Shown: positions 8,663 through 26,173, counted from the stretch's first letter. The stretch is DNA of 64,000 nucleotides from Hyphomonas sp. (GCF_016125515.1 NZ_WGLO01000011.1:100390-164389); one strand, 5' to 3'. Numbers and translations: made by a program. The notes: generated by a model from the sequence alone, not told the origin.

Positions 8663-10219
8663 CTAGCGCGGCGCCAAAGGGGGCGGCTGGGTGCTGCCTG
8701 CCGGCTCAGGCGGCGGCGCGGCCGGTGCGCCGACACCCGGCGTGGGCGCGGCTTGCGGAACCGGCGCGGCGGGCGCAACCGCAGGCGTGGACGGCGCCGG
8801 AACGACCGGTGCGAGCGGAGCTGCACCGGGCATCACGCGCAGCGTATCGGCGAGCACAAGCCCCTCCTCCGCCTGCGGATCAACCGGGACGCCGTCGCGG
8901 ATCACCTCAAAGTGCAGGTGCGGGCCGGTCGCCTTGCCGGTCTGGCCAATCGCGCCGAGGGTTGCGCCCGGGTTCACGGTATCGCCCGGCTTCACGTTCA
9001 TCGACTCCAGCCGTCCAAAACGCAGCGTTGTGTTGCCGGAGGCGACTTCAACGAGATTGCCGAAGCTTTCGGTGAACTCCGCGCGCGTGACGGTTCCGGC
9101 AGCAGGCGCGTAAACCGCCTTGCCCTCTTCTTCGGCGAGATCGACGCCGCCATGCAGCTTCTGCTCGCCGGTGATCGGGTGGATGCGTAGGCCGAAACTG
9201 CTCGTGAGTTTGGCCTTGTCGAGCACGGCATGGCTGTAGACCAGGCCGGACACCGGCAACGCCGAGGCGCCCTTGATCATCATACCCTGCGCGAAGGCTA
9301 CGGGCGCGGCGAGCGCCAGCGCAGCGGCAACGGCAAGACCCATGCGGCGCGGGTGGCGGGGCGTTTCGGACAGCAGTTCGGTAAGGCGCATCTTGAGGTT
9401 TCCTTCTTTCTTGAGCACCAGGGCGGCGACGGGGAGCATTGGAACGGGGCGAGCGAGCTGCGCGGCGCGGGTAAGCGCGCGGGCATAGGCTATCCGGTCA
9501 CCGGTGAAGTTGGCGGCCACTTCATCGACCACGACCTCGCGCCAGTAATCTAGCCGTTCACGGATCATCCAGGCGAAGGGCGAGAACCAGAACAGGTCCG
9601 CCATGGCGCGTTCGAGGGGGCGGGCCAACAGGTCGCCGCGCTGCTGGTGGACCATTTCATGGACGATGACCTGCTGGGCGTGGTGCGTGTTGATGAGGGC
9701 GGCCGGGACGAAGACGGCGGGGCGCAGGATGCCAGCAAGGAAAGGCGCACCATTGGGGATGACACAGACATCGGGAACGCGCGCGAGACCGAGTGCGTCG
9801 GCCCAATGCGAGACCGGCCGGTCGACCCTCAGGGCGCGCGCCTTGAGCCGTTGCAGGCGCAGCTGGCTGATCGCCCAGAGGCCCAGCCGGAACACCCAGC
9901 CGGCCACGAGGATCGCGGCAAGCAGGGTCGCAAGGTCCGGCAGGAACGACGCGGCGGCGGGGACCGGTTCAGCGCCGGCATCCGGCTGGATGAAGAGCGG
10001 CTCGAGCATCACCGTATCGGGCAGCGGCCCGGCAGCGAGCGGCGCAAGGCCGGGCGCCACGAGCGCGGCGGCGAAGGGCGCGGGCATCAGCGCCGCCGCA
10101 GCCCGCCAAATGGCCTGCGCCTGACGCGGCGACGGACCGAGGCGGCACACAAGGTGCGCGCCCAGCCAGACGGCCGCGCTCCAGGCGAGCGTGAGGAGCA
10201 CGAGACCGGCGGGGCTCAT
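8663..10219 (-). CDS. M56 (BlaR1-like) membrane peptidase fused to a C-terminal M23 domain
   Basis: A 518-residue protein with two peptidase-like modules. The N-terminal half has membrane helices (about 5-25, 40-60, 95-120) and an M56 zinc motif HEMVH at 187-191, with a helix near 292-312. The C-terminal half (about 335-450) is M23-like: HGGVD at 356-360 and HLHF at 434-437. The usual catalytic histidine of the YGHL motif appears to be Arg (FGRL near 401-404), so cell-wall cleavage may be lost and the domain may only bind peptidoglycan. The tail is Pro/Ala-rich. BlaR1 normally carries a penicillin-binding sensor here. Overlap by four bases with the BlaI-like gene suggests a sensor-repressor pair. 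Confidence 0.85.
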   Translation of the reverse strand: MSPAGLVLLTLAWSAAVWLGAHLVCRLGPSPRQAQAIWRAAAALMPAPFAAALVAPGLAPLAAGPLPDTVMLEPLFIQPDAGAEPVPAAASFLPDLATLLAAILVAGWVFRLGLWAISQLRLQRLKARALRVDRPVSHWADALGLARVPDVCVIPNGAPFLAGILRPAVFVPAALINTHHAQQVIVHEMVHQQRGDLLARPLERAMADLFWFSPFAWMIRERLDYWREVVVDEVAANFTGDRIAYARALTRAAQLARPVPMLPVAALVLKKEGNLKMRLTELLSETPRHPRRMGLAVAAALALAAPVAFAQGMMIKGASALPVSGLVYSHAVLDKAKLTSSFGLRIHPITGEQKLHGGVDLAEEEGKAVYAPAAGTVTRAEFTESFGNLVEVASGNTTLRFGRLESMNVKPGDTVNPGATLGAIGQTGKATGPHLHFEVIRDGVPVDPQAEEGLVLADTLRVMPGAAPLAPVVPAPSTPAVAPAAPVPQAAPTPGVGAPAAPPPEPAGSTQPPPLAPR

Positions 10220-10605
10220 GGCACGTCTCCCTTGCGGTCTTCAGCGGCATTAATGATGGCGTCGAGCTCGGCGAGTTCGGCGTCAGACAGGTGCGGACTT
10301 TCGGCGAAGAGCGCCGCCGGGAGCGGGCCATCCATGTCGAGGATGTGGCGCGCCAGATGGCGCACGAGGCCGCCGAGCGTGGCGGTACGGTCGAGGGCGG
10401 CCGCGTAGACTGCGACGCCGTGCACCTCGGCGCGGCTGACCCAGCCCTTCTCTTCCATCCGGGCGATGACCGTGCGTGTGGTGGAGGCTTTCCACCCCTG
10501 CCCCGGCCCGACCGCGTCATGAACCTCACGCGCACTTTGCGGACCACTGGTCCACAAATGCTTCAGGACGGCCAGTTCGGACGCGTTGGGTTGGGACATG
10601 CGCAA
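10216..10605 (-). CDS. BlaI/MecI-family transcriptional repressor
   Basis: A 129-residue winged-helix protein (ELAVLKHLW and TTRTVIARMEEKGWV are the DNA-binding part) with a C-terminal dimerisation region. BlaI repressors are cleaved after signalling by a BlaR1-type M56 protease, which is encoded directly downstream with a four-base overlap. Start codons at 10605 and 10599 are both possible. Two palindromes just upstream have the family's TACA-nn-TGTA-type operator layout, so the pair is probably autoregulated. The signal is unknown; no beta-lactamase gene is nearby. Confidence 0.9.
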   Translation of the reverse strand: MRMSQPNASELAVLKHLWTSGPQSAREVHDAVGPGQGWKASTTRTVIARMEEKGWVSRAEVHGVAVYAAALDRTATLGGLVRHLARHILDMDGPLPAALFAESPHLSDAELAELDAIINAAEDRKGDVP

Positions 10606-10609
10606 GTCT

Positions 10610-10627
10610 CCGCTATATCTATAGCGG
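10610..10627. promoter_or_regulatory. Operator palindrome 1 for the BlaI-like repressor
   Basis: A perfect inverted repeat CCGCTATA-TC-TATAGCGG, immediately upstream of the repressor start codon. The arrangement and spacing fit BlaI/MecI operators. Confidence 0.65.
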
Positions 10628-10631
10628 AGTT

Positions 10632-10645
10632 GCTACATTTGTAGC
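10632..10645. promoter_or_regulatory. Operator palindrome 2 for the BlaI-like repressor
   Basis: A perfect inverted repeat GCTACA-TT-TGTAGC, four bases from palindrome 1. The core TACATTTGTA is very close to the classical BlaI/MecI half-sites TACA/TGTA. Binding of two dimers side by side is likely. Confidence 0.75.
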
Positions 10646-10668
10646 GCACTTGAGTCAAGCGTCGCGGT

Positions 10669-11883
10669 TCAAGCGACCGCGCGAGCGAGGGCGCAATGGG
10701 ACCAGAGCTCGGACAGGGCGCTCACCAGGTCTTCAATGTCCTGATCGGAATGGACCGGCGACGGCGTGATGCGCAGCCGCTCGGTGCCCTTTGGAACGGT
10801 CGGGTAGTTGATGGGCTGGACATAGATGCCATGGCGTTCCATCAGCCAGTCCGAGAGCATCTTGCACTTGACCGGATCGCCGACCATGACCGGTACGATA
10901 TGGCTGGGGTTCTCGAGGGTCGGAATGCCGATCTGACGCAGCCGAACACGGACCTTTTCGACGCGGTCGCGCTGGCGCTTACGCTCCCAGTCCGACACTT
11001 TCAGGTGCTGGATCGAGGCACGGGCGCCGGCTGCGATATGCGGCGGAAGCGCCGTGGTGAAGATGAAGCCCGAGGCAAAGCTGCGCACGAAATCGACCAG
11101 CGCCTTGGACGCGGCGATATAGCCGCCCACGACGCCGAAAGCCTTTCCAAGCGTGCCTTCGATCACTGTGAGGCGGTCCATCAGACCTTCGCGCTCAGCG
11201 ATACCCCCGCCGCGCGGCCCATAGAGGCCGACCGCATGAACTTCGTCGAGATAGGTCATCGCGCCGCACTCATCGGCAATATCGCAGAACGCTTCGATGG
11301 GTGCGATGTCGCCATCCATCGAATAGACCGATTCAAAGGCGATGAGTTTGGGCGCCGCCGGATCGAGTGATTCGATCTTGCGGCGCAGGTCCTCAGGGTC
11401 GTTGTGGCGGAACACGACGCACTTGGCGCGGCTGTGGCGGATGCCTTCAATCATGGAGGCGTGATTGAGCGCGTCCGACAGGATGATCAGCCCCGGGATC
11501 TTTGCACCGAGCGTGCCGAGGGCCGCCCAGTTGGACACATAGCCCGACGTAAACAGCAGCGCCGCTTCCTTGTTGTGGAGGTCGGCGAGTTCCTGCTCCA
11601 GCAGGACGTGATAGTGGTTGGTTCCGGAGATGTTGCGTGTGCCGCCGGCGCCTGCACCGCATTGGTCCATCACCTCATGCATCGCCGCGAGCACGTCAGG
11701 ATGCTGGCCCATGCCCAGATAATCGTTCGAACACCAGACTTTCACATTCTGGACGCCGGAGGGGCCATGGAATGCCGCTTTCGGGAAGGCCCCTTTCTCA
11801 CGCTCTATATCGGCGAAGACACGGTAATTGCCCTCTGCCTTGAGTTTCGCGAGTTCGTCTTCGAAGTAGGATTCGAAATTCAT
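10669..11883 (-). CDS. hemA: 5-aminolevulinate synthase
   Basis: Pyridoxal-phosphate enzyme joining glycine and succinyl-CoA to 5-aminolevulinate (Shemin pathway), the first step to haem and bacteriochlorophyll. The 404 residues match the family; the start MNFESYF is typical. The PLP lysine is K247 in EGTLGKAFG, and LDEVHAVG near residue 212 holds the Asp and His that contact the cofactor. It is the last gene of the long bchF-to-hemA run, 16 bases after puhE, a place it also has in other alphaproteobacterial clusters. A second, housekeeping hemA could exist elsewhere. Confidence 0.97.
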   Translation of the reverse strand: MNFESYFEDELAKLKAEGNYRVFADIEREKGAFPKAAFHGPSGVQNVKVWCSNDYLGMGQHPDVLAAMHEVMDQCGAGAGGTRNISGTNHYHVLLEQELADLHNKEAALLFTSGYVSNWAALGTLGAKIPGLIILSDALNHASMIEGIRHSRAKCVVFRHNDPEDLRRKIESLDPAAPKLIAFESVYSMDGDIAPIEAFCDIADECGAMTYLDEVHAVGLYGPRGGGIAEREGLMDRLTVIEGTLGKAFGVVGGYIAASKALVDFVRSFASGFIFTTALPPHIAAGARASIQHLKVSDWERKRQRDRVEKVRVRLRQIGIPTLENPSHIVPVMVGDPVKCKMLSDWLMERHGIYVQPINYPTVPKGTERLRITPSPVHSDQDIEDLVSALSELWSHCALARAVA

Positions 11884-11899
11884 CTTGTAGGCCCTCCAG

Positions 11900-12688
11900 T
11901 CAGTCCATTTTTTGTTGGGTTGTTGCAGTCCGGACGGGCTTCATTGCCCAGCCCCAAAGAGACGGATCGCGAACGGGCAGCACGAGCACCCAATGCTCGA
12001 TGACGGCCAGGATGGCGATGGCGGTGAGGAGAAGGAAGCCGGCGAAGGCATGGCTTCCGGGTGCATGGCTGAACGCGGTGAGTGCGAGCAGAGCCGAGAC
12101 GGTGGTGATGGCGATCAGCGCGGCGGCAAACAGGCTGCCGGGCGCGCGCCGCGAGAAATAGGTTTTCATGTAATCGAGGTGGCGCGGCATGAATTGGTCG
12201 ACCAGATTCGGCGCCCCGGTGAAGACAACCAGCTTCGCGCTGATGCGCATGCCCCAGAGGATCAGGAAGGTCCACAAGGCGAACTGGTTGGCCGCGCCCC
12301 AGCTGAGCCAAACAAGGATTGCTGCGTGCGCGATGATAGCGAGTTCATGGTGAAGCACAGCCGCAAGGCCGGCGCGGAAGCGCGGCCAACCGGCCAGACC
12401 ATCCGGACACGGACTGCGCGATGGGCCGGTGATGAAGCCCGTCAGGAACATCACTTCGTGCCAGGCCCAGAGCGCGAGCCCTGTGGCGAAGCCTGCATAG
12501 GCCGCCGGGACGCTGGTTTCGCCGCGCAAGCTGACAAGCATCACTGTGGCGCCAACGAGCACGAAAGTCGCGCCCAGCGCCGTCCACTTGAACGTCGCGC
12601 GCGGACGGCCGATGAGCCAGAATATTGCCCCCGTGCTCAGCCACCAGGTGAGCGCTGCAAAGACGATGGGGGCGGCGTAAGCGGTCAT
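11900..12688 (-). CDS. puhE: Photosynthetic complex assembly protein PuhE
   Basis: A 262-residue polytopic membrane protein of the DUF3623/PuhE family, needed for normal RC-LH1 assembly or bacteriochlorophyll flux in Rhodobacter. About seven hydrophobic helices are visible, with the conserved stretch [14 protein letters not shown] and an LPRHL-like segment ([11 protein letters not shown]). The ATG at 12688 gives the N-terminus [13 protein letters not shown]; the longer open frame overlaps acsF and is not coding-like. It sits between acsF and hemA as in other purple bacteria. Confidence 0.92.
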   Translation of the reverse strand: MTAYAAPIVFAALTWWLSTGAIFWLIGRPRATFKWTALGATFVLVGATVMLVSLRGETSVPAAYAGFATGLALWAWHEVMFLTGFITGPSRSPCPDGLAGWPRFRAGLAAVLHHELAIIAHAAILVWLSWGAANQFALWTFLILWGMRISAKLVVFTGAPNLVDQFMPRHLDYMKTYFSRRAPGSLFAAALIAITTVSALLALTAFSHAPGSHAFAGFLLLTAIAILAVIEHWVLVLPVRDPSLWGWAMKPVRTATTQQKMD

Positions 12689-12707
12689 TCGGCGGGTCTT
12701 TCCTTCC

Positions 12708-13796
12708 CTACCAGGCCGGCTGGAGCCGGACCTTGGCTGGCAATTTGTTCTTCCGCACGGGGAGGAAGTACAGCTGCAGGAAGGCGAGGCCGTTGGACAG
12801 GACAAGCGCCTTTTTGCGCAGCCAGGAGAGCGGATCCTTGCCCTGGATCGCTTCCATCTTGTCGGTGTTCTGACGGATCCGCTCCAGACCCGTGCGGAAG
12901 GCGGGGGCGCTGATTTCAAGCTCGACCGGATAGACCTGACGGGCGATCTCGTTGGTCACGCGGAAGACTTCATAGTCGTAATCTGTCGGATCGACGCCGA
13001 GCGCCGCGTGGAAGGCCGGACGACGATGGTCGCGCACATACATCGTGGCATAGACCGCCAGCAGGAAGAAGCGGATCCAGTACTTGTTGCCGCCTTCAAG
13101 CAGGTGCGGATTTGCACGCAGGATCATGGCGAAAGCCTCGCCGTGCCGGAACTCGTCATTGCACCACTGTTCGAACCATTTGAAGATCGGATGGAAGCGG
13201 AACTCGGGGTGTTTTTCGAGCTGACGGAAGATCGTGATGTAGCGGGCGTAGCCGATCTTCTCGGACAGGTAGACTGAGTACCAGATGTATTTGGGCTTGA
13301 AGAAGGTATACTTCTTCTTGCGTGTCAGAAATCCGAGATCGACGCCGATCCCGAAATCCTTCAGCACGAAGTTGATGAAGCCGGCATGGCGGGCTTCGTC
13401 GCGCGCCATCAGGCGGAACAGAGCCTTCATATCCGGGTTTTCGACCTGCCGCGTGATCTCGCGGTAAAGCACGCAGCCCGAAAATTCGGACGTCAGCGAG
13501 CTGACGAGAAAATCCACGAACTCCGTGCGCAGCTCCGGCGACAACTTGCCGAGAATGTTGTCGAATTCGGCGGTGCGTTTGAAGTGGTTGCGATTGGGAT
13601 CCGACTCCATTTCGGCGATCAGCGTATCCCACTCATCCCGCACACCGGAAACATCGACCTTGTCGACCTCGGCGAAATCCGTCGTGTAGAAACGCGGCGA
13701 GAGCATCGTCTCCTGCATGGCGATCTGGTTCGTGTCGAAGGCCGGCGGCGCTTCGAGTACGCGCATTTCTTCGTCCGTGAGCGTTGCAATCGTCAT
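12708..13796 (-). CDS. acsF: Oxygen-dependent Mg-protoporphyrin IX monomethyl ester cyclase AcsF
   Basis: Di-iron oxygenase that forms the fifth ring (E ring) of chlorophylls with O2. The 362 residues contain the two carboxylate/His metal motifs of the ferritin-like fold: [13 protein letters not shown] near residues 130-142 and a second, [12 protein letters not shown] near 213-224. Its presence with no bchE in the window supports aerobic bacteriochlorophyll synthesis. It begins three bases after the stop of the bciE gene, its likely partner. Confidence 0.96.
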   Translation of the reverse strand: MTIATLTDEEMRVLEAPPAFDTNQIAMQETMLSPRFYTTDFAEVDKVDVSGVRDEWDTLIAEMESDPNRNHFKRTAEFDNILGKLSPELRTEFVDFLVSSLTSEFSGCVLYREITRQVENPDMKALFRLMARDEARHAGFINFVLKDFGIGVDLGFLTRKKKYTFFKPKYIWYSVYLSEKIGYARYITIFRQLEKHPEFRFHPIFKWFEQWCNDEFRHGEAFAMILRANPHLLEGGNKYWIRFFLLAVYATMYVRDHRRPAFHAALGVDPTDYDYEVFRVTNEIARQVYPVELEISAPAFRTGLERIRQNTDKMEAIQGKDPLSWLRKKALVLSNGLAFLQLYFLPVRKNKLPAKVRLQPAW

Positions 13797-13799
13797 GGC

Positions 13800-14084
13800 T
13801 CAGATCCTTCCATCCGTAAAACTCACTTCGTAGAGTTCGGTGAGTTCAAACATCGACTGAAGACGCACGAGCGCCTTCTCGAAAATGTTCGCGCGCGTCA
13901 CAGTCGCTTCCCGGCGCAGCACAAGGCTTCGGCCGAAGGGAACGCTGACCGGCGCGCCATGGACGAGCACCTTGTCACCGATGCCGGGCTTGATGCCGCC
14001 ATCGAGCTCGACATGCGCTTCAAGCGATTCGTAGGTGTGCTCGACACGGATGGTGCATGGAATGGTGAAACAGCGCGCGGTCAT
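13800..14084 (-). CDS. bciE: Cyclase accessory subunit BciE
   Basis: A 94-residue protein directly upstream of acsF. Size, position between puhC and acsF, and pattern (a small beta-rich N-terminus with a VLVHG strand, then NIFEKALVRLQSMFELTELYEVSF at the end, given here in part) agree with BciE, the small protein needed for AcsF activity in alphaproteobacteria. The ATG at 14084 overlaps the puhC stop (ATGA), so the two are translationally coupled. The longer frame upstream is out of place. Identity is by context and size; I cannot align it here. Confidence 0.8.
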   Translation of the reverse strand: MTARCFTIPCTIRVEHTYESLEAHVELDGGIKPGIGDKVLVHGAPVSVPFGRSLVLRREATVTRANIFEKALVRLQSMFELTELYEVSFTDGRI

Positions 14085-14563
14085 TGTGCGGCCCCTTTGG
14101 CGTCTTCGAACAGGTTGGCAAACTGGCCGGCATTGTCGCCGCCGAAGGCATCGAGGCTGACCCATTCGCCGGTAGCCGGATCCTCGAGGATCAGTTTGTC
14201 ATTGGCGGTGCGATGCAGGATGAAGGCGGGTTCCGCGCCGATGCCCATGCCTTTGCGTGTGACAGCAAGAGAGCGCATCGATGTGCGCACGAATCCGCCG
14301 GTTTCCGGCGCCCAGGCATGCACAATGGCGCCCGTGTCCGGTGAGCGCGCGATGACGCTTCCGTCTGCGCCGTCTTCGAAGACCAGCGGAAGGGCCGCGA
14401 CGGAGAGCGAGCGCCAGTCGGTCACGTGCCCTGCCCCACTGAGCCGGGTTGCCCCGACGCCGATCACCGCGAGAAGGATCAGCGCGCCGCACGCCATCAG
14501 CAAGCCGCGCGGCGGATGCAGATCGTGGCTGTGTGCCGGGTTCGGAATAGGCGCGTGGGTCAT
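14081..14563 (-). CDS. puhC: Photosynthetic complex assembly protein PuhC
   Basis: A 160-residue protein with one N-terminal membrane helix (about 20-42) and a periplasmic domain, the form of PuhC, which helps RC-LH1 assembly. The periplasmic part has the family pattern LPLVFEDGADGSV...DTGAIV and a SLAVTRKGMGI segment. The ATG at 14563 is chosen as it gives the short cytoplasmic N-terminus expected; the open frame upstream is antisense noise inside puhB. It overlaps bciE by four bases. Confidence 0.93.
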   Translation of the reverse strand: MTHAPIPNPAHSHDLHPPRGLLMACGALILLAVIGVGATRLSGAGHVTDWRSLSVAALPLVFEDGADGSVIARSPDTGAIVHAWAPETGGFVRTSMRSLAVTRKGMGIGAEPAFILHRTANDKLILEDPATGEWVSLDAFGGDNAGQFANLFEDAKGAAQ

Positions 14564-14574
14564 GACAGGCTTCC

Positions 14575-15252
14575 TCAGGAGGCTCGGGCTGCGAGACCGG
14601 GCGATGGAACAGCCGCCGGCGCCGGCTTCGGCTGAGGCGCAAGGGCGACCCGTGCTGGTGCGTGCGCGGAGATGGCCGAGGCAAGCGTGCGGGCAACCGA
14701 CTGAACGCTGGACAGGCCGCGCAGCATCGGCTGCGGCCGGCTGAACTTCATCGGGCGCACATGTGGCCAGAGCTTGATGAAGCCGAGCCCTCCGGTCGAA
14801 TTCAGCGCCAGGACGATATCGCCTTTGCCTTGTCCGTAGCTGCGCAGGTCTGCCGAAACGATCTGCTCGAAGGGCAAGTTGACGTATTTCCGGATGGCGA
14901 CGCCGTAGCGCATCACAATCCGCTTGCTGGTGATCGAGTAGACCGTCGAACGGGCCATCAACCAGGCGACGAGGCCGATGAGGCCGACACCTGCCGCGGC
15001 GCCGAGGCCCGAATTGAGCGCAACCCGTGTCATCTCGGTCGTGGAGGCGCCCGCGGTTTCCAGATTGGCGAGCCGCCAGGTCGTAGCGAGCAGGAAATAG
15101 ACCAGCACGAACCGGATGTGGAAGGCGTGGATCACAAAGGCGAGCGGCCCGGGGCTTCCCTGCCAGAGAAGCTGTTCGCCCTCCGGCAGTGACTGGGGCA
15201 AGCCCCGCACGGGCTCGCCCCCGCCCTCTTCTTCGTCGTGGAGCTTGATCAC
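14575..15252 (-). CDS. puhB: Photosynthetic complex assembly protein PuhB
   Basis: A 225-residue membrane protein with two or three helices (about 40-60 and 85-108) and a bacterial PH-like domain (YSITSKRIVMRYGVAIRKYV onwards). PuhB is an RC assembly factor coded after puhA. The GTG start at 15252 overlaps the puhA stop (GTGA), a tight coupling. The C-terminal tail is Ala/Pro-rich. Confidence 0.94.
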   Translation of the reverse strand: MIKLHDEEEGGGEPVRGLPQSLPEGEQLLWQGSPGPLAFVIHAFHIRFVLVYFLLATTWRLANLETAGASTTEMTRVALNSGLGAAAGVGLIGLVAWLMARSTVYSITSKRIVMRYGVAIRKYVNLPFEQIVSADLRSYGQGKGDIVLALNSTGGLGFIKLWPHVRPMKFSRPQPMLRGLSSVQSVARTLASAISAHAPARVALAPQPKPAPAAVPSPGLAARAS

Positions 15253-16025
15253 AGCCAGGGCTCCTGACGCTGCGGCGTGGCGTAGAGCGTGCCGCCGCCA
15301 TAATAGCCGCTGATCATGTCTTCCTCGAGCCGCGTGACACGATCCGGCGACTTGGTGCGCGGAACGCCGGCAAAATGGGACGCCTTGATGGCGTCCACTT
15401 CGACCCGCTTGCGGGTTCTGGAGACATTAGAGAACGGAACCGGCAGAAGCACGTGCTCGCCGGTGCCTTCGAGCTTGACTTCGAGATAGCGGATGATTGC
15501 CTCGGACCGGTCGACCCAGAGGTCTGTCACCGTGCCGGCCACCATCCGGTCCAGCCCGACAACCGGCAATCCGCGCGGATCGAGGTCTTTCTCTGAAACG
15601 GTATAGTCCGGGTGAAGACGATAAGGCGCGATCCGGTCGGTGCCATCCCAGTTCAGGTCCGGCACATCATCGCGCATCGCGTAGGAGGCTGGACCAACGC
15701 CGTCTTTCATCGGATCACCGCTTGGAACGAAGGGCGAGCCGGCCCAGGGCGCCGTGCGATTGAGGGCATGCTCGCGCGTATCGGCCTTGCCATACGTCAT
15801 CTCGATCGTGCCGCGGCCGTTCGGCAGGTTGTAGGATTTCTTCGGCGGGAAGAAGACGAGCGCCGGCGCTTCCGTGCGTCCGCTCGGATCCTCCTCAAGG
15901 GGGTATCCCTCCCGCATTCCTTCGCGCTGCAGGTAATAGATCAGCCAAAGGAAGAAGATGGTGAACGCCCAAAGGCAAACGTCCACGAGGTCTACTCCGT
16001 TGACGAACTCTCCACTGAAAATCAT
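15249..16025 (-). CDS. puhA: Reaction centre H subunit
   Basis: The 258-residue H subunit caps the RC on the cytoplasmic side and shapes proton delivery to QB. One N-terminal membrane helix (about 10-32, VCLWAFTIFFLWLIYYLQ) is followed by the PRC-barrel domain, with typical motifs REGYPLE, PNGRGTIEM and VVGLDRMVAGTV. It lies between lhaA and puhB as in most purple bacteria. A ribosome site (AGGAGAACGGTC) precedes the ATG. Confidence 0.97.
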   Translation of the reverse strand: MIFSGEFVNGVDLVDVCLWAFTIFFLWLIYYLQREGMREGYPLEEDPSGRTEAPALVFFPPKKSYNLPNGRGTIEMTYGKADTREHALNRTAPWAGSPFVPSGDPMKDGVGPASYAMRDDVPDLNWDGTDRIAPYRLHPDYTVSEKDLDPRGLPVVGLDRMVAGTVTDLWVDRSEAIIRYLEVKLEGTGEHVLLPVPFSNVSRTRKRVEVDAIKASHFAGVPRTKSPDRVTRLEEDMISGYYGGGTLYATPQRQEPWL

Positions 16026-16048
16026 GACCGTTCTCCTACGGTGGCGTA

Positions 16049-17478
16049 TCAGCCGGGGTATGCTGCCAGGCCGAACTTGGTGGATGGGGATTTGGGTGGT
16101 GCACTGGCGTGGCGGGCAAGCGGCCCGATCACGACCAGGGTGGTGAAAAGCAACAGAATTTCGATGTGATAGACCGCGCCGTAACCGGAGGCCGGTCCGG
16201 TCATTGCGGGACCCAGCTGGCCGCTTTCGCCCAGCGTTGAAACGATGTCACGCAGCGCGCCGCCAAACGCGACCGCAACACCGGTGGCCGTGGCGGTGAC
16301 AGAGCCCCAGGCGCCGAGCGCGATGCCGCTGTCATGTTCGCGGGCGATGGTCATTACGGCGGTCAAGGTGCCGACCGAAAACAGGCCCGCGCCGAAGCCG
16401 ATGAGGAACGCGCCCAACAGGAAGGCGGCCATGGATCCCGCGGGATTGGCAAAGACGACAAGCGCGAATGCGAAGGCGCCAGCGACAGCGCCTGTGCCGG
16501 CGAGCCGATGCGGTTCGCCGCCATCGGACAAGCGGCTGGAACAATAGGCAAATCCCAGCAGCGAGCCAAACGCTGACAATGCGGTGAGGCGCGTGGTGCC
16601 GGCGACACTCATGCCGAGCACCTCGGCGCCATAGGGTTCGAGCAGGACATCCTGCATGCTGAAGGCGGCCGCCCCAAGTCCTGACGCGATCAGCAGACGG
16701 ACCGTGCCGCGATCCTGCATCAGGCGGGACAGGGTTTCGCGGAAGCCGGGCGCTTCACGATCTGCGCGCGTGGCAGCGGGATTGCGGGCCTCCTGCTTCC
16801 AGAGTGCGATGACGTTGAGCAGCATCGTGATAACCGCTGCGCCCTGGATGACCTGGATCAGCGTGAGTGTCGTGAAGTCCTGGAGCAGCGCGCCGAACAG
16901 CAGCGAGCTGACGAACATGCCGCCCAACAGCATGACGTAGAGGAGCACAACCACGCGCGGCCGCGTATCATCGGTCGCAAGATCGCTGGCAAGCGCGAGG
17001 CCTGCCGTCTGTGTGGTGTGGATACCGGCGCCCACAAGCAGGAAGGCGGCGGCAGCCCCCGCCTGCCCGACCCAAGCCGGGGCGTTTGAATCCCCGGCGA
17101 GAAGGATCAGAGCGAACGGCATCAGAGCGAGGCCGCCGAACTGGAACATCGAACCGAACCAGATGTAGGGCACGCGGCGCCATCCGAGGACGGACTTATG
17201 GGTATCCGACTTGTGGCCGATCAGGGCGCGCAGCGGCGCGAACACGAGCGGCAGCGCGACCATCAGTGCGACGAGCCAGGCCGGCACGCCGAGTTCGACG
17301 ATCATCACCCGGTTGAGTGTGCCGGTCAGCAGCACCATCGCCATGCCGACAGAGACCTGGAACAGCGAAAGCCGTAGCAGACGGCCGAGGGGGAGCTGCG
17401 CACTTGCCGCGTCGGCGAACGGCAGGAACCGGGTCCCCACCGCCATCCAGACTTCTGCAAAGGTGCGCCGCTCAGGGG

Positions 17479-17482
<4 letters not shown>
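16049..17482 (-). CDS. lhaA: LH1 assembly protein LhaA (PucC/BCH2 family transporter-like)
   Basis: A 477-residue protein with about 12 hydrophobic helices of the major-facilitator-like PucC family, involved in pigment delivery and LH1 assembly. The N-terminal LPLGRLLRLSLFQVSVGMA and LNRVMIVELGVPAWLVA motifs are typical, and HKSDTHKSVLGWRRVPYIW follows. It sits between bchM and puhA, the usual lhaA location. A second family member is at 29954-31330. Confidence 0.94.
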
Positions 17483-22793
<5,311 letters not shown>

Positions 22794-22804
<11 letters not shown>

Positions 22805-24346
22805 AACTCGCCTTTGCGTCGTAGAGTGTCTCGAGCGTGATGGTCTCAAGATGCTTGTCGCGGGCAAAGGCTTCCGTGTTGCGCTTGGCCTTGCCCCGCA
22901 CAAAGAAGGGGATCTTCCTCAATTCGTTTTCTGCTTCCGGCGCCCAGTGCACGATGGCGATTGCGCCCTCCCCTGCATCAACAGCAGCGGTCCCGATCTC
23001 AGCTGCCTTGTCGGCGGCGCCGTGTCCGCCGAGGTGCGAAGCGCCAGCCGAATCGTTGAATTCGAAATCATCGCGGAACATGCCGAGCAAGTGCTCTTCG
23101 AGCCCCATCAGCAGCGGGTGAACCCAGGTGTCGAACAGGACGTTGGCACCCTCGAACCCCATCTGCGGCGCATAGCGCGCCGGGAAGTCCTGAACATGGA
23201 CCGGCGCAGAGATGACGGCGCAGGGAATGCCGAGACGCTTCGCAATGTGGCGTTCCATCTGCGTGCCGAGAATCAGTTCGGGCTGCAGGCGGGCGATGGC
23301 GGCCTCGACTTCGAGATAGTCTTCGGTGATCAACGCTTCGAGTCCGAGCGCGGATGCGGCTTCGCGCACGGGCCGGGCGAATTCGCGGTTGTAGCAACCC
23401 AGCCCCACAACCTCGAAAGCCAGCTCGTCGCTGGCAACCCGGGCGGCCGCGAGCGCGTGCGTTCCGTCGCCGAAAATGAACACGCGCTTGCCAGTGAGAT
23501 AGTTCGAATCCACCGAGCGCGACCACCAGGGCAGATTGCTCGCGAAGGCCGAGAGATCGGGAATTTCGATTCCGGCAAGGCTGCAGACTTCAGCAATGAA
23601 ATCCTGGGTCGCGCCGACGCCGATCGGGACCGTCCGGGTGTAGGGCTGGCCGAACTCCTTTTCGAGGAACCGGGCCGCAACGTCAGCAATCTCCGGATAG
23701 AGCACAACATTGAAGTCAGCCGCCGGCAGGCGGACGAGGTCTGCGGGCGTTGCACCCATCGGCGCAATTACATTGATGTCGATGCCGAGCTGGAACAGGA
23801 GACCGGTGATCTCGCGGACATCGTCGCGGTGGCGAAAGCCGAGCGCTGTCGGGCCAAGCACATTGCAGGTCGGACGGACAAGCCGGCTTGCGCCGGGCTT
23901 CGGCTGTTCGGTCGCAAGGCCGCGCACGAGTCGGTAGAAGGTCTCCGATGCCCCCCAGTTTTCCTTCTTCGAGTAAGATGGCAGCTCAAGCGCAATCACC
24001 GGAACCGGCAGGTCGAGTGCCTTCGTCAGGCCGCCCGGATCATCCTGGATCAATTCGGCTGTGCAGGAGGCGCCGACCATCATGGCCTGAGGCTGGAAGC
24101 GCTCGTACGCATCCCGCGCCGCACGCTTGAAGATCTCGGCCGTGTCGTAGCCGAGGTCGCGGGCTTCGAAAGTTGTGTAGGTCACCGGCGGCCGCTTGCC
24201 GCGGCGCTCGATCATCGTGAACAGAAGGTCGGCGTACGTATCACCCTGCGGCGCATGGAGTACGTAGTGGAGCCCTTCCATTGCCGTCGCGATCCGCATC
24301 GCGCCGACATGCGGGGGGCCCTCATATGTCCAGACCGTGAGTTGCA

Positions 24347-24347
<1 letters not shown>
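22794..24347 (-). CDS. bchB: Dark-operative protochlorophyllide reductase subunit B
   Basis: Catalytic subunit with BchN. 517 residues from the ATG at 24347; the N-terminus [18 protein letters not shown] is diagnostic. D36 (QGDTYAD) is the unusual aspartate ligand of the NB cluster, and a catalytic aspartate is expected near residue 274. The C-terminal part ([18 protein letters not shown]) is the small protochlorophyllide-binding domain. It overlaps bchN by one base. Confidence 0.97.
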
Positions 24348-26157
<1,810 letters not shown>

Positions 26158-26173
26158 GTCTCTGTCTGACCTG

